A stretch of DNA of 64,000 nucleotides, taken from Lytechinus variegatus (lineage: Eukaryota; Echinodermata; Echinoidea; Temnopleuroida; Toxopneustidae). The position numbers and the translations under genes were made by a program. Below are positions 33,001-44,735 of the stretch, piece by piece. Position 1 is the stretch's first letter. Every line of letters starts with the position of its first letter. Below the pieces are notes generated by a model that did not search any database, was not told the DNA's origin, and worked only from the letters and a program-made list of their open reading frames with translations. Where the stretch lies: positions 31,955,934 to 32,019,933 of the forward strand of contig NC_054743.1 in assembly GCF_018143015.1 (NCBI RefSeq), written 5' to 3'.

Positions 33001-34109
33001 GATAGGGCATGTTACGTACGTAACGTTATAAGGATGTCAAAAGCACTAAAATAATGAAAAAAGGGTATCTATTTCGCCTATTTTGCTGGGACTCAGGAGA
33101 GCTAAATGTTTAGGGTCAAATTTGCGAGGGTATAAAAATCAAGAATAAAATGTTTTATAAAAGATGTACTTCTCGCCCCAGGAGTCAACACTACGTGTGT
33201 AGTCTGTAGAGTACGATTTGTGCAAGTTGGGCTGTACTATACCCAATGATGTTCAGGTAAGGTAAAACCGACGTCCGTGACATAACATTGAAATATCGCT
33301 GTACTTGTTCAGGGGTTCAATCAGGGAAAACTTGCCAGTACTATTAATAGTATCGTTTTGTTTCCATCACTTGTTGAGGGTGCGGTTTCACATGCCAATA
33401 CTTAAGGGGAGCATTTTCAGAAAATATGGAAAATACCCGGTGCTTTTTGAGATCTCATGGTCGCACATGGTATCCACTCGTGAATGGAAGTGGCCCATCC
33501 CCCCCCCCCCCCCGGAAATTGACCTAATTTCATTCTTCTTTTTTCAGCCAATAATTGGATTAAAAAAAAATGGTACATTTCTGTCAGTCTGAAGGTAAGT
33601 TTTCTTCAAATTCACAAAGAAAATGTGATATTTATTTTCTTGAAATAAGAAAAATATTTTTTTTCTCCAGAAACCCTTACTAGTAATATGATTGAAAATA
33701 AGTCATGATTCAATTTCCAGGCATAAAAAAAAATCATTTGAATTTTTATAGTCCAAAATAGCAAATATAGGCATTATCGTGATATTGGGAACCACCGTTC
33801 ACTTCATACAGCAGCGCTTTATTCAGTCACACGCACGGTTCCCTATTTCCACCTCCATTCACTTTGTACACAAGTGCGCGTACACAAATCTACCAGTGGT
33901 TCCCAAAACCACGATTTTGGCCCAAATATAAATTCAGGATTTACCATCTTTCCAGAATTCCTACTAGATGCAAAACCACCACCACCAATCAGGGTAGCAT
34001 CGCAGAGCAAGTTCAAAAGGCCAGAATGCAAGGGGTCTTCGCTTGTGTTTCGTCCGCCAGAGTTCAAGGGGGAGTCTTGTGCTGGAAACTGGTCCATTTG
34101 CATTTTCAT
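30082..34109 (-). CDS. Unrecognised 181-residue tail-anchored membrane protein
   Basis: Five minus-strand exons join in phase: 33945-34109, 31950-31989, 31053-31199, 30497-30580 and 30082-30191, each with good AG/GT borders, ending at TAA 30084-30082. The N-terminus is Gln/Ser/Asn-rich (MKMQMDQFPAQDSPLNSGGR). The middle contains IEKGEEESLSKLLGLPLTET and a helical stretch LQDVLSATCKHVINNLRRSG. It is followed by FMFLYGEEAPREDDITIVIQ. A single hydrophobic segment, VVVLLVTVFVSFFVICM, lies near residues 147-163 with about 17 residues after it, typical of a tail-anchored protein of the ER or mitochondrial outer membrane. I do not recognise the family. 'EDDITIVI' weakly recalls the end of PP2C folds, but no other PP2C motif is present. 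The first exon is the least certain part. The gene ends about 465 bp before the FANCG start on the same strand and starts opposite LSM10. Confidence 0.6.
32917..33525. mobile_element. Inverted-repeat element with poly-G/poly-C ends
   Basis: Left AAAATTGACCCGGGGGGGGG with CATTGACGAGTGGATACCAT inside. Right ATGGTATCCACTCGTGAATG then a C run and CCGGAAATTGACC. About 610 bp, non-coding, in an intron of the tail-anchored gene. Confidence 0.8.
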
Positions 34110-34715
34110 TCGAGCGTTCAACTTGGTTCAAGTGCCGATTTCCACGTTGCATTTACAAATTGCACCATTCATGGACTTTGCAGGTCCCTTTCCCCGATGT
34201 ATCTGACTACAAATCACGAGATCCTTGCTTGGCAGTGTATGTTTCACTTACAAGTGGAAATCACTATATTTCTCGTCATTTGATTGACTCAAATTCACGC
34301 GCCATCGATCAAGACGAAATTCGGGAAATCCCCGATCCTGCTTGCAAGTTATCACGTGATGTATCACCTGATAACGCCGCGGCGCGCCGTACGTTTTCAT
34401 CTTGTGCAAAAAATATAATTATCCAACATCCAGCTTATTTATATTCGTTGGGGATCAAACACTTCTCTAGATTGTCGCCCGATATTTTGGCTTTGTAAGA
34501 ATTCGGGTGTCATTTCTTATGCTTTGTTGAATGACCAGTCACATCAAGACTGGAGATCTCCTTTTCTGCCTGACACTCATATTTCAATTTCAATTTCATC
34601 CAACTCAAGACCAGTCTCTGTGCAGTGAGCTTGACTAGTTAGTAGTGCATCCAACCTGAGTGCACCTGAACTGAACTGAAGATTACTTAATGCTTACAAC
34701 CAGTAACCAAGAAAA
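34110..34715. promoter_or_regulatory. Upstream region between the tail-anchored gene and LSM10
   Basis: This 606-bp gap separates divergent start codons. Around 34290-34400 it is richer in CpG than its surroundings and has a CACGTG E-box (about 34353) beside GCGGCGCGCCG. It probably contains the LSM10 promoter and perhaps a shared promoter, plus 5' UTR. Several short plus-strand open frames here are not conserved and not annotated. Confidence 0.4.
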
Positions 34716-35084
34716 ATGGCAAACACACTATCCATGAGAGAGAAATACAAAGCCAGACATACGCTGGTTTGTCTTCTTCGTGCGGTAATTGGCCGCATCA
34801 CAACTGTGGAACTCAGAAATGAATGTTCAGCGACTGGCTACGTGGATGACGTTGATGGTTTTATGAATGTGACAATGTCCAAGGTTCTGTTTGTGAACAT
34901 GGATGGAGAGAAAATGCACATGGACTCGTTCTTCGTCCAGGCAAGCCTTGTTCGCTATGTGCAAATTCCAGATGACATCAACATGGTGAAGGCTATGAAG
35001 CGGCAGTTGATGTCGATGAATCCCCGAAAACCAGCACCAGGGAGTATGTCAGGAGGTCGCAAGAAACCACCATTAAAGCTTTGA
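34716..35084 (+). CDS. LSM10: LSM10, U7 snRNP Sm-like protein
   Basis: Sm-like protein that with LSM11 replaces SmD1/SmD2 in the U7 snRNP ring for 3' processing of replication-dependent histone pre-mRNA. The single 122-residue coding exon aligns over its length with human LSM10 (123 aa). The Sm1 region reads ITTVELRNECSATGYVDDVD and GFMNVTMSKV. The Sm2 region reads SFFVQASLVRYVQIPDDINM, with the RYV.IPDD wording typical of LSM10/SmD1 rather than other LSm proteins. The C-terminus is basic and Gly/Pro-rich. The start is AAAAATGG, a good Kozak context. A poly(A) signal AATAAA at 35676-35681 suggests a 3' UTR of about 600 bp. Confidence 0.95.
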   Translation: MANTLSMREKYKARHTLVCLLRAVIGRITTVELRNECSATGYVDDVDGFMNVTMSKVLFVNMDGEKMHMDSFFVQASLVRYVQIPDDINMVKAMKRQLMSMNPRKPAPGSMSGGRKKPPLKL

Positions 35085-36380
35085 CTTGTGACTGATCAAT
35101 TCAAGCCAAGATGATCAAATTCCAAGTGATTCAGCAGGCTTATTAGTTCTACACAGCCAGACAGCTACAGCCAGACAGCTACAGCCCAGGATCAAGAACG
35201 GCATTGACAACTTTTAAGTGTTGAGGAATAGTCAAACTTCTTGGACCTTATCATCCGGGAATGAGAACATGTCTTGAGCTTCCAAGAAAGTGTTGAAGAT
35301 CTACAACTGCATCAAATCTTCCATAAAGATGTGAAAAAAAATGAGTGTAGTTCTTTGTTACTGTGGCAGGTGTTGTTTTGGCAATCTGATAAATTGTTAA
35401 CCATTTCAAGTTACTTTATTTCCTGAAATTCTGAACCATGTCTTTTGCCAACCTTTGCCTCTGGTAAAGGTTCAAATTCAATAATGTAAATCATACTCGA
35501 GGTCCAAGACTCCAATCAAGTGTACAAGTCATTTTGTCGGCTATTAATCCTGTGTGAGAATTTGAATTGTTTTATTAATATCTACATGTACATGTAGCAG
35601 TAAACTAGCACCCTCAGTAATATTTTTTTTCCTCAAAAAGGGCATTTTGAGCATTTATCACAAGAATTTAGAAATAATAAACATGACATGACATGAAATG
35701 AACTAGAAATCATCTTTTGAGGCGTTCCACTGTCCAATCACTAAGCAGTTTTATATTTTAAAAAATAGAACATAGTGCCATCAAAGTCATTTTCCATAGA
35801 GCACAACCTGCATATTTGTATGGCAATCAGTGGTCAATAGCAAATAAGAAGCATTTTATGAAATTCCATCCATAATTCTATTTATATCAGAGTGGAACCC
35901 AGTTGTGTCACTCTTGTTGAAGTTCAAATGATGAAAAGTTTGATGGTTTTAATAGCTTTTATGTCAATTTCTGGAAGCAAATTGTGCATATGATTGTAAC
36001 AAGTTTACAAAGTGATTTTCTCCTGTTATTATTGCATTTAGATTAAGAGGAATCCAACCCAAATGGGCATTTACTTTAGATTAAAAGAAAAGATACAAGA
36101 GGAGCAGATATGTTTACGACAGTTATGTTTTATGTTCTTTTTTTTTAAATGAATTTTGAAGTTGTGAAAAGTTATGAAGACCTCACCTATACAGGTAAAG
36201 TTGCTTCTGAGAAACCACAAATTCCTGATTATCATAAATACAAATGTGGGAGGTGGTCTTACAACTTGTCACTATCTACTCATTATAAGATTGACAGAAT
36301 CATGTAAGAGGTAATTAAGTGATCTCATATGTCATAAATTGTCTTCATCCTCAACAGCTTTCTCTCAAACTACCATTCCC
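35085..36380. other. LSM10 3' UTR and downstream spacer
   Basis: Contains a short tandem ACAGCCAGACAGCTACAGCC (35154-35185) and the poly(A) signal AATAAA at 35676-35681. No other gene seen. Confidence 0.5.
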
Positions 36381-36403
36381 ACTCCCAGTCTGTGTTTCAC
36401 ATT

Positions 36404-37456
36404 TTTTTCTTCTTTCACACAAATCATTTTAACTATCTGTTGGATTCCTTTTAAAATCACATTCTCCTTTTGTAGGATATGTTTAGTAAGTCAAATGTCT
36501 GGCCAGGCTTGGCTGCTACACATTCATGGTACTTGTGTTTTTATTATGCTAGGTTTTCCATTCACATTTCTCAACAATGTGTGCTGTGGACAAATCAATT
36601 TCACTTTTATTATTTATCTCATCTGTTTGATGATTCAGACAAGAAACAATAAATGTCTACATTTATAAAGATATTTCTGGGTGTTTTTTTTTTCAAATCA
36701 CCGTGGGACATAATGATGATGAACAGATACACTTAGTTCGCAGAGAAAAGAAAATAATAGGGAGAGAGAGATGGGGAAGACAGAGAAAGAGGAGAGATTA
36801 AGAGAGTAGACAGTCTGCTTGAATGAAAGCATACTGAGGTTTGGTAGATAATACGTTCATTAATAATTTCTTCACATCGGATTTCTTTTATAATGGGTAT
36901 ACTTTTCTTCTTTCACACATCATTTTAACTATCTGTTGGATTCCTTTTAAAATCACATTCTCCTTTTGTAGGATATGTTTAGTAAGTCAAATGTCTGGCC
37001 AGGCTTGGCTGCTACACATTCATGGTACTTGTGTTTTTATTATGCTAGGTTTTCCATTCACATTTCTCAACAATGTGTGCTGTGGACAAATCAATTTCAC
37101 TTTTATTATTTTTCTCATCTGTTTGATGATTCAGACAAGAAACAATAAATGTCATTGTTTTCTCATCTGTTTGATGATTCAGACAAGAAACAATAAATGT
37201 CATTGTTCTACATTTATAAAGATATTTCTGGGTGTTTTTTTTTTCAAATCACCGTGGGACATAATGATGATGAACAGATACACTTAGTTCGCAGAGATAA
37301 GAAAATAATAGGGAGAGAGAGATGGGGAAGACAGAGAAAGAGGAGAGATTAAGAGAGTAGACAGTCTGCTTGAATGAAAGCATACTGAGGTTTGGTAGAT
37401 AATACGTTCATTAATAATTTCTTCATATCAGATTCTTTTACTACGGGTATACTTTT
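36404..37456 (+). repeat. Tandem duplication of a ~500-bp segment
   Basis: The segment beginning TTTTAACTATCTGTTGGATT at 36427 recurs 496 bp later. The block runs through GTTTGGTAGATAATACGTTC in both copies. The second copy holds an extra internal duplication of about 55 bp around AGACAAGAAACAATAAATGT. The two copies are nearly identical, so the duplication is recent. The open frames here are copies of each other and show no protein signature. Confidence 0.9.
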
Positions 37457-37779
37457 CTTGCTTTATAAATTCCAAATCTAGCTTTTCCTTTCTCAATTCA
37501 AACTCTTCTCTTGTCGTGTGTGTCATTATACTCTCTCAATCTCATGCACTCTCTGTTCCGAATGTATTTCTTTCTGTGCACTGTCATGTCCCAGTAACAC
37601 CAACTAATGACTCGTCAATACTGCATGTAAGCAGAGTTTGAATTTGCATCATTGGTTTGCTGATGTGACTGAGGCAAAGAACAGTGTTCAGAGACGGTCA
37701 GACAAATCGTATCAAAATACCAACAAACACACATATCATTCAAGTCTTGAAAAGTGATTGATTGTTGCACAGACAACAA

Positions 37780-38045
37780 TATTTGATAATGGTGATGATA
37801 AATGATATTATGGTGATAATGGTGATGATAACATGATGGTAACGATAATTTATATTGTTATGATTATAATGCATTATTTACCCAGGGTAGCCACTTCAGT
37901 TAGGAAACTGATCTACCAGCAGGCATAATGATATTATGATGGTGATGATAATGATGATAATGATATGATGATAAATGATAATAGTGATGAATGATGATGG
38001 TGATGATGATAATAATGAACAATGATGATGATCATCATCATGGTA
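37780..38045. repeat. Imperfect GAT/ATG microsatellite tract
   Basis: Long run of GATGAT, AATGAT and TGATAA units. Low complexity, no gene. Confidence 0.9.
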
Positions 38046-38089
38046 TAAAGAATGCCAATCTTTCCTGTCCCCCAAGTCCATCAAACCAT

Positions 38090-40800
38090 TGACTTATTAA
38101 TAAGAATTAAAAAATACTTTGCCATAGCATCATTTGATATATTTTTCTAAATACATCCAAGTACAATAAACTTAGTGTATACTTTATTGTTCACAGAACA
38201 TATATCAACGTAAAGTAAATACATGTAATGTACTATCAAGTACATGTACTTGCAAATTCAATTGCAATGCGATCCAGTTCTAAACATTTTTTCAGAAATC
38301 AGAACCATTTATAGAACATTGCATTTCATTCATATGATTTCATATTTTTACAATTCAAAGATGCATCCCTTTCAGGTTTACACATTTCTTGGATCTTTTT
38401 ACATCATAAAGCAAAATTTGAAAATAAACCAGATTTATCAACAGTCTCGTATCTTTTTTTTTTTTTTTGAATAGGTATCCAAAATTCTTTTATTTTATCT
38501 ACAAATAAGAGTCCTCAAACTGTTGACAAATTCACCATAGTAATTCACATTTCTTTAGGCATATTCAGAACCCCCATATTCCTGTTCTCACCAGTTTTAT
38601 GAAAAGTATACAAAAGATTACTTTCTCATTCCATACATCAAATAAGTTTGAATACATAAAACAATTTGTTATTTATTAAATGCTCTGGAATGCACAAAAT
38701 ATCACAAATAAAAAGTACATGAGCATAGAAGGAATACAGTGAAATTTTATAACAGAAAATATGAATATAGCGAGATGCAGATACAAATACATGCTCTTGA
38801 ATTCGGAAGACTACAAAATGTGACTGCAAAGCAGCGACGGCCTATACACTCCCATCTTGTGTCAGTTCTTGATTTCTTGTAAGGACAAAAAGCCACACCA
38901 AATCTAGTAAAAAAAATCGAAGAACAAACGCAAGACCGGACTGTAATATGTGGTGACTGTTTCACAGACTTTGTAGTCTTTGGCATCAGGGCCCCGTCTT
39001 ACAAAGAGTTGCAATTGATCCGATCAATCGCAACTATGGACGGCCAGCAATGTCAACATGTATACATGTTTGTTCAAAATATTTTCTAGCTATGATGTAT
39101 ATTCATGCATTGATTGATTATTTTCTTTAAGAATTCACTGTGCTTCTCTTTGTTTACAAAGGACATTGTGCAAATTTCCTATGGAAAAATATATGACACT
39201 GATGGATTTCTTTAGTTACGATTGATTAGATCAATCTTAACTCTTTGTAGTCTTTGTCATCAGATGCATTTCTGATGATTCATGTAACAGCATCAGACTT
39301 ATAAAAGCACAGACAAAAGCTTCAGCCCAGATTAAAGGCTACATGTTGGGATCTATGGGGCTCCATTGCACAAAAAAATTGTGTTTGAACTTATCTTAAA
39401 GATCATCACACTCAGATCCCAAATGGGTGCTTCTGATTGGTTGAAAATCAAACTGCAATTGATCTTTAAACTTGCAAGTGATTCCATTTTTTCATTAATG
39501 TCTCCATGACATGTATGCTATTGGTACAATTCACACATAAGAAGTGGTTAATCAGTTTAACTTGAAATCTATTAAAAATAAATCAATCTATATGAAGATA
39601 CAATGCATCAAGGCAAAATTATTTGTGTACTTAATTCATTTCATTTGAAGGTTATTGAGTTTCCTTTCAATAAGATCAGAAATGATTTTCTCTGTATAAT
39701 TCTAAAACATGGAGGAAGATAAAGGAAGGGTGAGATAAGATATGAGTTTCTTCAAATATCTGACCTTTTTTCAACAAAATAAGTGATAACTTCTCCTATC
39801 TATCTCAGATAGCAATATCATGTTATGCAATATTGCAGAAACTAAAATCTTATTTAGAATGCACTTTAATGTCCAGTGTATAATCATAACCCGCACAAAT
39901 ATAGATACAGGTCTGCTATCTGGCTGAATGTATTTATTTACTTGTAATGTCTACATTAAACACTTTTTCAATTCATTAATTTCCAATCGGTATTTCTTTT
40001 AAGAACCTGATCTCCATATCTTCTTAGGAATAATGGATATCTATCATGATGACTGGATGAATGAGGAGAATTCACATCAGTTTATGTATTACATTGGTTC
40101 AAATTAATTTGGTAAAAGAGTTCAAACAAAGAATGCAGGTGGATAGAAAAGTTCAATTAACGTAAAGAAGGTCTGCCATGAGGTTGTTGCTGGTTAAGAG
40201 TTGTCTGGACGATGACCAAGTAAAAGAGGCCAGACTGTTATGGAGTCAGGTCTAGGGGCAGAGCCAGTGGGCCTGCAGTTGCCTTGTCCCCTCCCCCCAT
40301 ACTTCTATAATAAAATTTTTCATCTTTGAAATATAGTGTCATTTGACATCTTCATCTTTGCTTGGCAGAAAACTGTTCTACCACTGTCCCTGGTATGCTC
40401 GAGAGGAACCATGCTCGAGGGATGGGAAGACTAGATTTTAACTGAAAGAATACCAAGTACCAGCCAAAGCATTCCTGATGGATCCCAGAATCAATCACTG
40501 GATAAATCTGAAAAAACAGAGAAAGGACATAAAAGAAAATCATTATCCTCTCAATTACTCAATTCTGTAATAAAACTTGAACAGTCAGTGCTTCCACATT
40601 CTTGTAGCCGGCATTTTGAACTGAATCAGAAGTTGATATTTAAAGGGGCAGTCTTATAAGTGGCTTTATTGTTCAATCCAGGGGTGTGAGTGGTCACAAA
40701 TAGAAAGATCTGAAAAAAAAGTTGAAAAGTTAAAGAGCTCCCATACTTTTTGTAAAGAGGAAAGCCAAAAATATGCTGACATTAAGCTGAAAGTCAAAAC
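38090..40800. other. Gene-poor stretch
   Basis: Apart from MITE B copy 2 and a weak GGGGCTCCATTGCACAAAA element at about 39355-39480, I see no supported gene. Minus-strand open stretches near 38750-38986 and 40352-40543 have no recognisable family and weak borders. Confidence 0.4.
38989..39250. mobile_element. MITE family B, copy 2
   Basis: Same ends as copy 1 (GGCCCCGTCTTACAAAGAGT ... ATCTTAACTCTTTGTA). The right terminus lacks the final AAGACGGGGCCC. Instead, a near-repeat of the left flank, TTTGTAGTCTTTGNCATCAG, is present on both sides (about 38970-38989 and 39244-39262). Confidence 0.8.
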
Positions 40801-40810
40801 CAAATCAGCT

Positions 40811-41421
40811 TAAAGGTCAAGTCCACCCCAGAAAAATATTGATTTGAACAAATAGAGAAAAATCAAACTAGCATAATGCTGAAAAATATTCATCCAAATC
40901 GGATGTAACATACATGTAAGAAAGCTATGACATTTTAAAATTTTGCTAATTTCTTCACAAAACAGATATATGCGCAAAACTCAGTGACATGCAAATGAGA
41001 GAGTCGATGATGTCCCTCACTCACTATTTCTTTTGTTTTTGATTGTTTAAAATATACGATCTTTCATTTTTTTTTACAGATTTGACAAAAAGGATCAACC
41101 TGACTGAACCATATAATATCAAAACAATGCTAATTCCATATGTTCAGGGAGGAATTAATCTTTGTTTCACTTGACAATGAGAATATTGAAATATTTCGTA
41201 TAATGAAATACAAAAGAAATAGTGAGTGGATGACATCATCAATCTCCTTATTTGCATACCGACCAGGATGTGCATATAACTGAAATTATAACGCAAAACT
41301 TGAAAATGTCACACCTTTCTTATTTTACATCTGATTTTGATAAAATGTTCAGTGTTACGCTTGTTAGATTTTTCTCTTTTAATTCCAATCAACTTTCTGT
41401 TGGGGTGGACTTGTCCTTTAA
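40811..41421. mobile_element. Foldback family A, copy 2 (uninterrupted)
   Basis: About 611 bp. Ends TAAAGGTCAAGTCCACCCCA and GGGGTGGACTTGTCCTTTA. Two arms of about 280 bp with an AT-rich centre. Each arm has ATGCAAAT or ATTTGCAT and, about 10-15 bp inward, TGATGTC/GACATCATCA. Confidence 0.92.
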
Positions 41422-42131
41422 AAATATGAACTCTCACACCCCTGTTAATCTAAAAAATAAACAAATTACAGTTTTTCAAATGGAGAGCATCAATAACTTT
41501 GTATCATATGGAGGTAGCCCCCAGGATATATGTTTTTAAAATTCTAATAGCAATTTCCACAGCATTTCACCTGAAACATGCATTTTAGTAGTTTGTAATA
41601 AGCTCAGTTCCTTGACACGCTTCATTCCCAAACTTAAACACATATTCTTTAATTGAAACCATGATTGGATTGTTCCTTTCTTGTTTTCTGCTCGGTTCAG
41701 ATGGGGTATCCAACACTGTAACAACATCCCACCCTTCAATTAATCATTCGCAAGAGCGAAATTTATACACAGAAAATCAACAGCTTTAAATACTAGTATG
41801 TAGTCATCTTATCTGATCTTATCTGCTTGCTGATAAAACCATGTACATGTATCTCAAACTTCTGACTTAATTTCAAAATATTCAGTTCAGTAATTCCTGT
41901 CCAGATCCTGGAATCCTTAGCAGCAACAATAAACCACCACAGTGCGTCACAGCAAGGTGATCCCATATATTAGAGTGAACTACCCACCTATTCTTTTTTT
42001 TTTTTTGCTATCCGAAACATTCAACATTTCTTAGATTTTTATCGACCCGTTCAAGATCTGCCGTAAAGGAGTTAAATCAACTCACCTTTATATTGAAATG
42101 GAAGGGACATCTGTCGTTGAAAGATCAAAGG

Positions 42132-44178
42132 TCAAATTTTGAACCCCAGGGACCTCATGCACTCCTTATGCGCTTCAATTAGATCACCGCACTGTGCTTC
42201 TCCTTTCTCCATTATGCTTTGGAAATAACAGAGAATAATACATGAGAAAGAATAGAAGTTGGAAAATTGATATTTTGAAAAACACAATGAAAATGAGCGA
42301 TTTGCGTGCTGTTGCCAAGCGAAAGACAATAAAATCAAGATGGTGACGTAAACATGGTGGCAAGTTTTCCCCATCTTTTCATAACATTTTTCTTATTCTT
42401 TTGATGAATTCTTGTTTAAAAATGTAATTGATAGCATAGAAATGTTGGGAATGAAGTTATATCCTATTTACACGATTTAGGGCTAGATCATTTAGAAGTA
42501 GAAATCTAAAGGGCGAAAGTTTCAGGTTTTTTTGCAGTACATGGAGATGAATGGGAAGGAATTCCTGGCTCCGTGCACTTGTTCACTGCTACCATCCTGC
42601 CTGTGGGGAAAGTTCAGGTAGGACTATGGTATGCCAATGTTGTACAGAGCACACACTTTATAAAAAATCATTAAAATATCACTTTTGTGACCAAAATTAC
42701 TAATTTCCATACAGTTGCAATTTATTTTACATTAGTAATTTGGGAATAATTTTTGAATTCACTAGAACGCTCAAAAACTTGAATTTTTGGCATATTTTTG
42801 TGTACACCCTCTATTGGTGGAACGTAATATGGCAAGAAATTTTTCATTACTTGATCTCTATTTTTAATTAAGAAAAAAATTATTCAAAGTGTCAAATTTA
42901 AATAAGAGCCAAGTTGTATGAATGATAGGTTTAATGGAAACTGTCAGTGTAAAAAAAATCAGGCATTTGCATTTGCTCCAAACAAAAAGAGAAAATAAGC
43001 CAAACATTGCCACCCTTATTTTGCTACACATGCACTCATTCAATGAACAAGGTTATGATATATAACCTTGTTCTCAGTTATATCTCCATGTGTGGCGAAA
43101 TAAGGGTGGCAATGTTTGGCTAATTTTCTCTTTTTGTTTGGGGCAAATGATTAATGTTTTTACTCTGACAGTTTCCATTACACCTATTATTCATACAACT
43201 TGGCTCTTATTTAAATTTGATACTTTAAATCATTTTTTCTTAATTAAAAATAGAGATCAAAAAATGAAAATTTTCTTGCCATATTAATTTCCACCAATAG
43301 AGGGCGTACACAAAAATATGCCCAAAATTCAAGTTTTTGAGCGCTCTGGTGAATACAAAAAATATTCCCAAGTTACTATTGAAAAATAAATTGCAACTGT
43401 ACGGAAATTAGTAATTTTGGTCACAAAAGTGATATTATAATGACTTTTTAAAGTGTGTGCTCTGGACAACATTGGCGTACCATAGTCCTACCTGTAGATT
43501 CCCCACAGGCAGGGTGGTAGCAGTGAACAAGTGCACACATGGAGATATAACTGAGAACAAGGTTATAACCTTGTTCATTGAATGAGTGGCTCTGTGGAGA
43601 GTAAGCATACCGTACATTAGCAAATGAGTTTTACTCTCTAGGAGCCTCTTGGCTAGATAGAATAAACTCCATGATACATGTAAGTTTGGATTTTTTATTC
43701 ATTCACTTTTTCTACGGAACTCGCCCTGGCTGGGCCTGGCCCGCTGATCTGAAATGAAAATAGTAAATAGTGAAATTGAAAAATACATAATCCTCCACAT
43801 GTTGTTTTATAAATTTTGGGCACACACATAATCCAGTAATAAACTGAAATACTGACATAAACGAAGGCTCAGATTTTGATGGAGCAGCGATCAGCGACCT
43901 AGCATAGCCGCAGGCCAGCTACACGAGCACTACAGAGTACAGGAGCACAGCCGCCGAAGCATAGCCGGAGCTTCCTCTCGTTTATCGCTTGACGCCGGTT
44001 TGGGTGCTGGGCCCGAGTTTCTGTCTCGGACTCTGTCTCTGATTTTGACTGCAATTACTGGAACTTACCATGCATCTCTGACTTTTTTCGTTTCTGGACA
44101 GGCACAACATGGTTTCAACTTGGGCTTAGCATCCCCCTCTCCACTCACAGATCCTTCGATTTCTTTCTTATCAGGCAT
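42132..44178 (-). CDS. COX17: COX17, mitochondrial copper chaperone for cytochrome c oxidase
   Basis: Intermembrane-space copper chaperone that hands Cu(I) to SCO1/SCO2 and COX11. Two exons, 44069-44178 and 42132-42216, join through a split Cys codon (TG|C) into 64 residues; human COX17 has 63. The start ATG is 44178-44176. The protein reads [16 protein letters not shown], then [20 protein letters not shown], then [20 protein letters not shown] and FKI. The Cu-binding Cys24-Cys25 pair and both CX9C motifs (Cys27-Cys37 and Cys46-Cys56) needed for MIA40-dependent folding are intact. The intron holds a palindromic repeat (42577-43600). No target peptide is expected for this family. Confidence 0.96.
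42577..43600. repeat. Repeat family C, palindromic double unit
   Basis: A reverse unit (about 42577-43022) and a forward unit (about 43028-43540) meet head to head at ACAAGGTTATGATATATAAC. They are followed by a short reverse fragment (43540-43600, ending GTTCATTGAATGAGT). Both units match the single unit at 9938-10450. It fills much of the COX17 intron. Confidence 0.85.
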
Positions 44179-44735
44179 ATTTGATATATTTAATCAATCC
44201 TCCAAGACGTGCCAGAGCAGTGTTCAACTTCAAGCAAGAGGTCGCGATCACGTAACTATTGCATAATGATGATTTTGCAATGCGCAATGCATGCATGACT
44301 AGTCTTGGATTCGAGTCTCTTACATTCATTCTATTCCATTCCTTGCTTTTACTTGGCAATAAGTCATGATTGACTATTTTTGCCACTCACTGTATGAAAA
44401 GTAGGGTAACAATTTTAATTATTATTATCATTTTTTTATTACTTTAAAAAAAATTCTTTCTTGTATATTCATTCCGTTTTTTCTATGAAAAAACAAACAA
44501 ACAAAACATTTAAACAAAAAATAGGTATCAGCAAACAATAGGGGGATTACTTCCCCATGTACTGCTTCAATTGAAAGTCCTCTTTTCTTATTCTCTTCTC
44601 TAGGATCCCCCCTCTCTCTCTCTCTTCCCCTTTTTTTAGGGGAGAGCAAGCAAAATTCAAAGTTATCTCTTTTGCTACAAAGTCTTTCAACTGTGGGGGG
44701 GGGGGGGGGCGATTATGGCCCCGGCCTCCACTTTT

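Noticed and set aside
30082-34109. Assignment of the tail-anchored gene to OSCP1, the vertebrate neighbour of LSM10
   Set aside because: Sequence and length do not match OSCP1 beyond a short chance MFL stretch, and OSCP1 lacks a C-terminal membrane anchor.
33864-34498. Overlapping plus-strand frames of 110-151 residues upstream of LSM10
   Set aside because: No recognisable domain; they overlap the better supported minus-strand exon and the promoter region.
36339-37287. Two similar plus-strand open frames (109 and 148 residues)
   Set aside because: They are two copies of the tandem duplication; composition is T-rich and no family is recognisable.
38747-38986. Possible minus-strand terminal exon (AKDYKVCETVTTYYSPVLRL)
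   Set aside because: Weak borders and no neighbouring exon; it abuts a MITE.
40352-40543. Possible minus-strand exon (IYPVIDSGIHQECFGWYLVF)
   Set aside because: No partner exon with matching phase and no family recognised.
44281-44345. Possible tRNA-like GGATTCGAGTCTC string
   Set aside because: No matching acceptor or anticodon arms around it; no tRNA gene found in the window.
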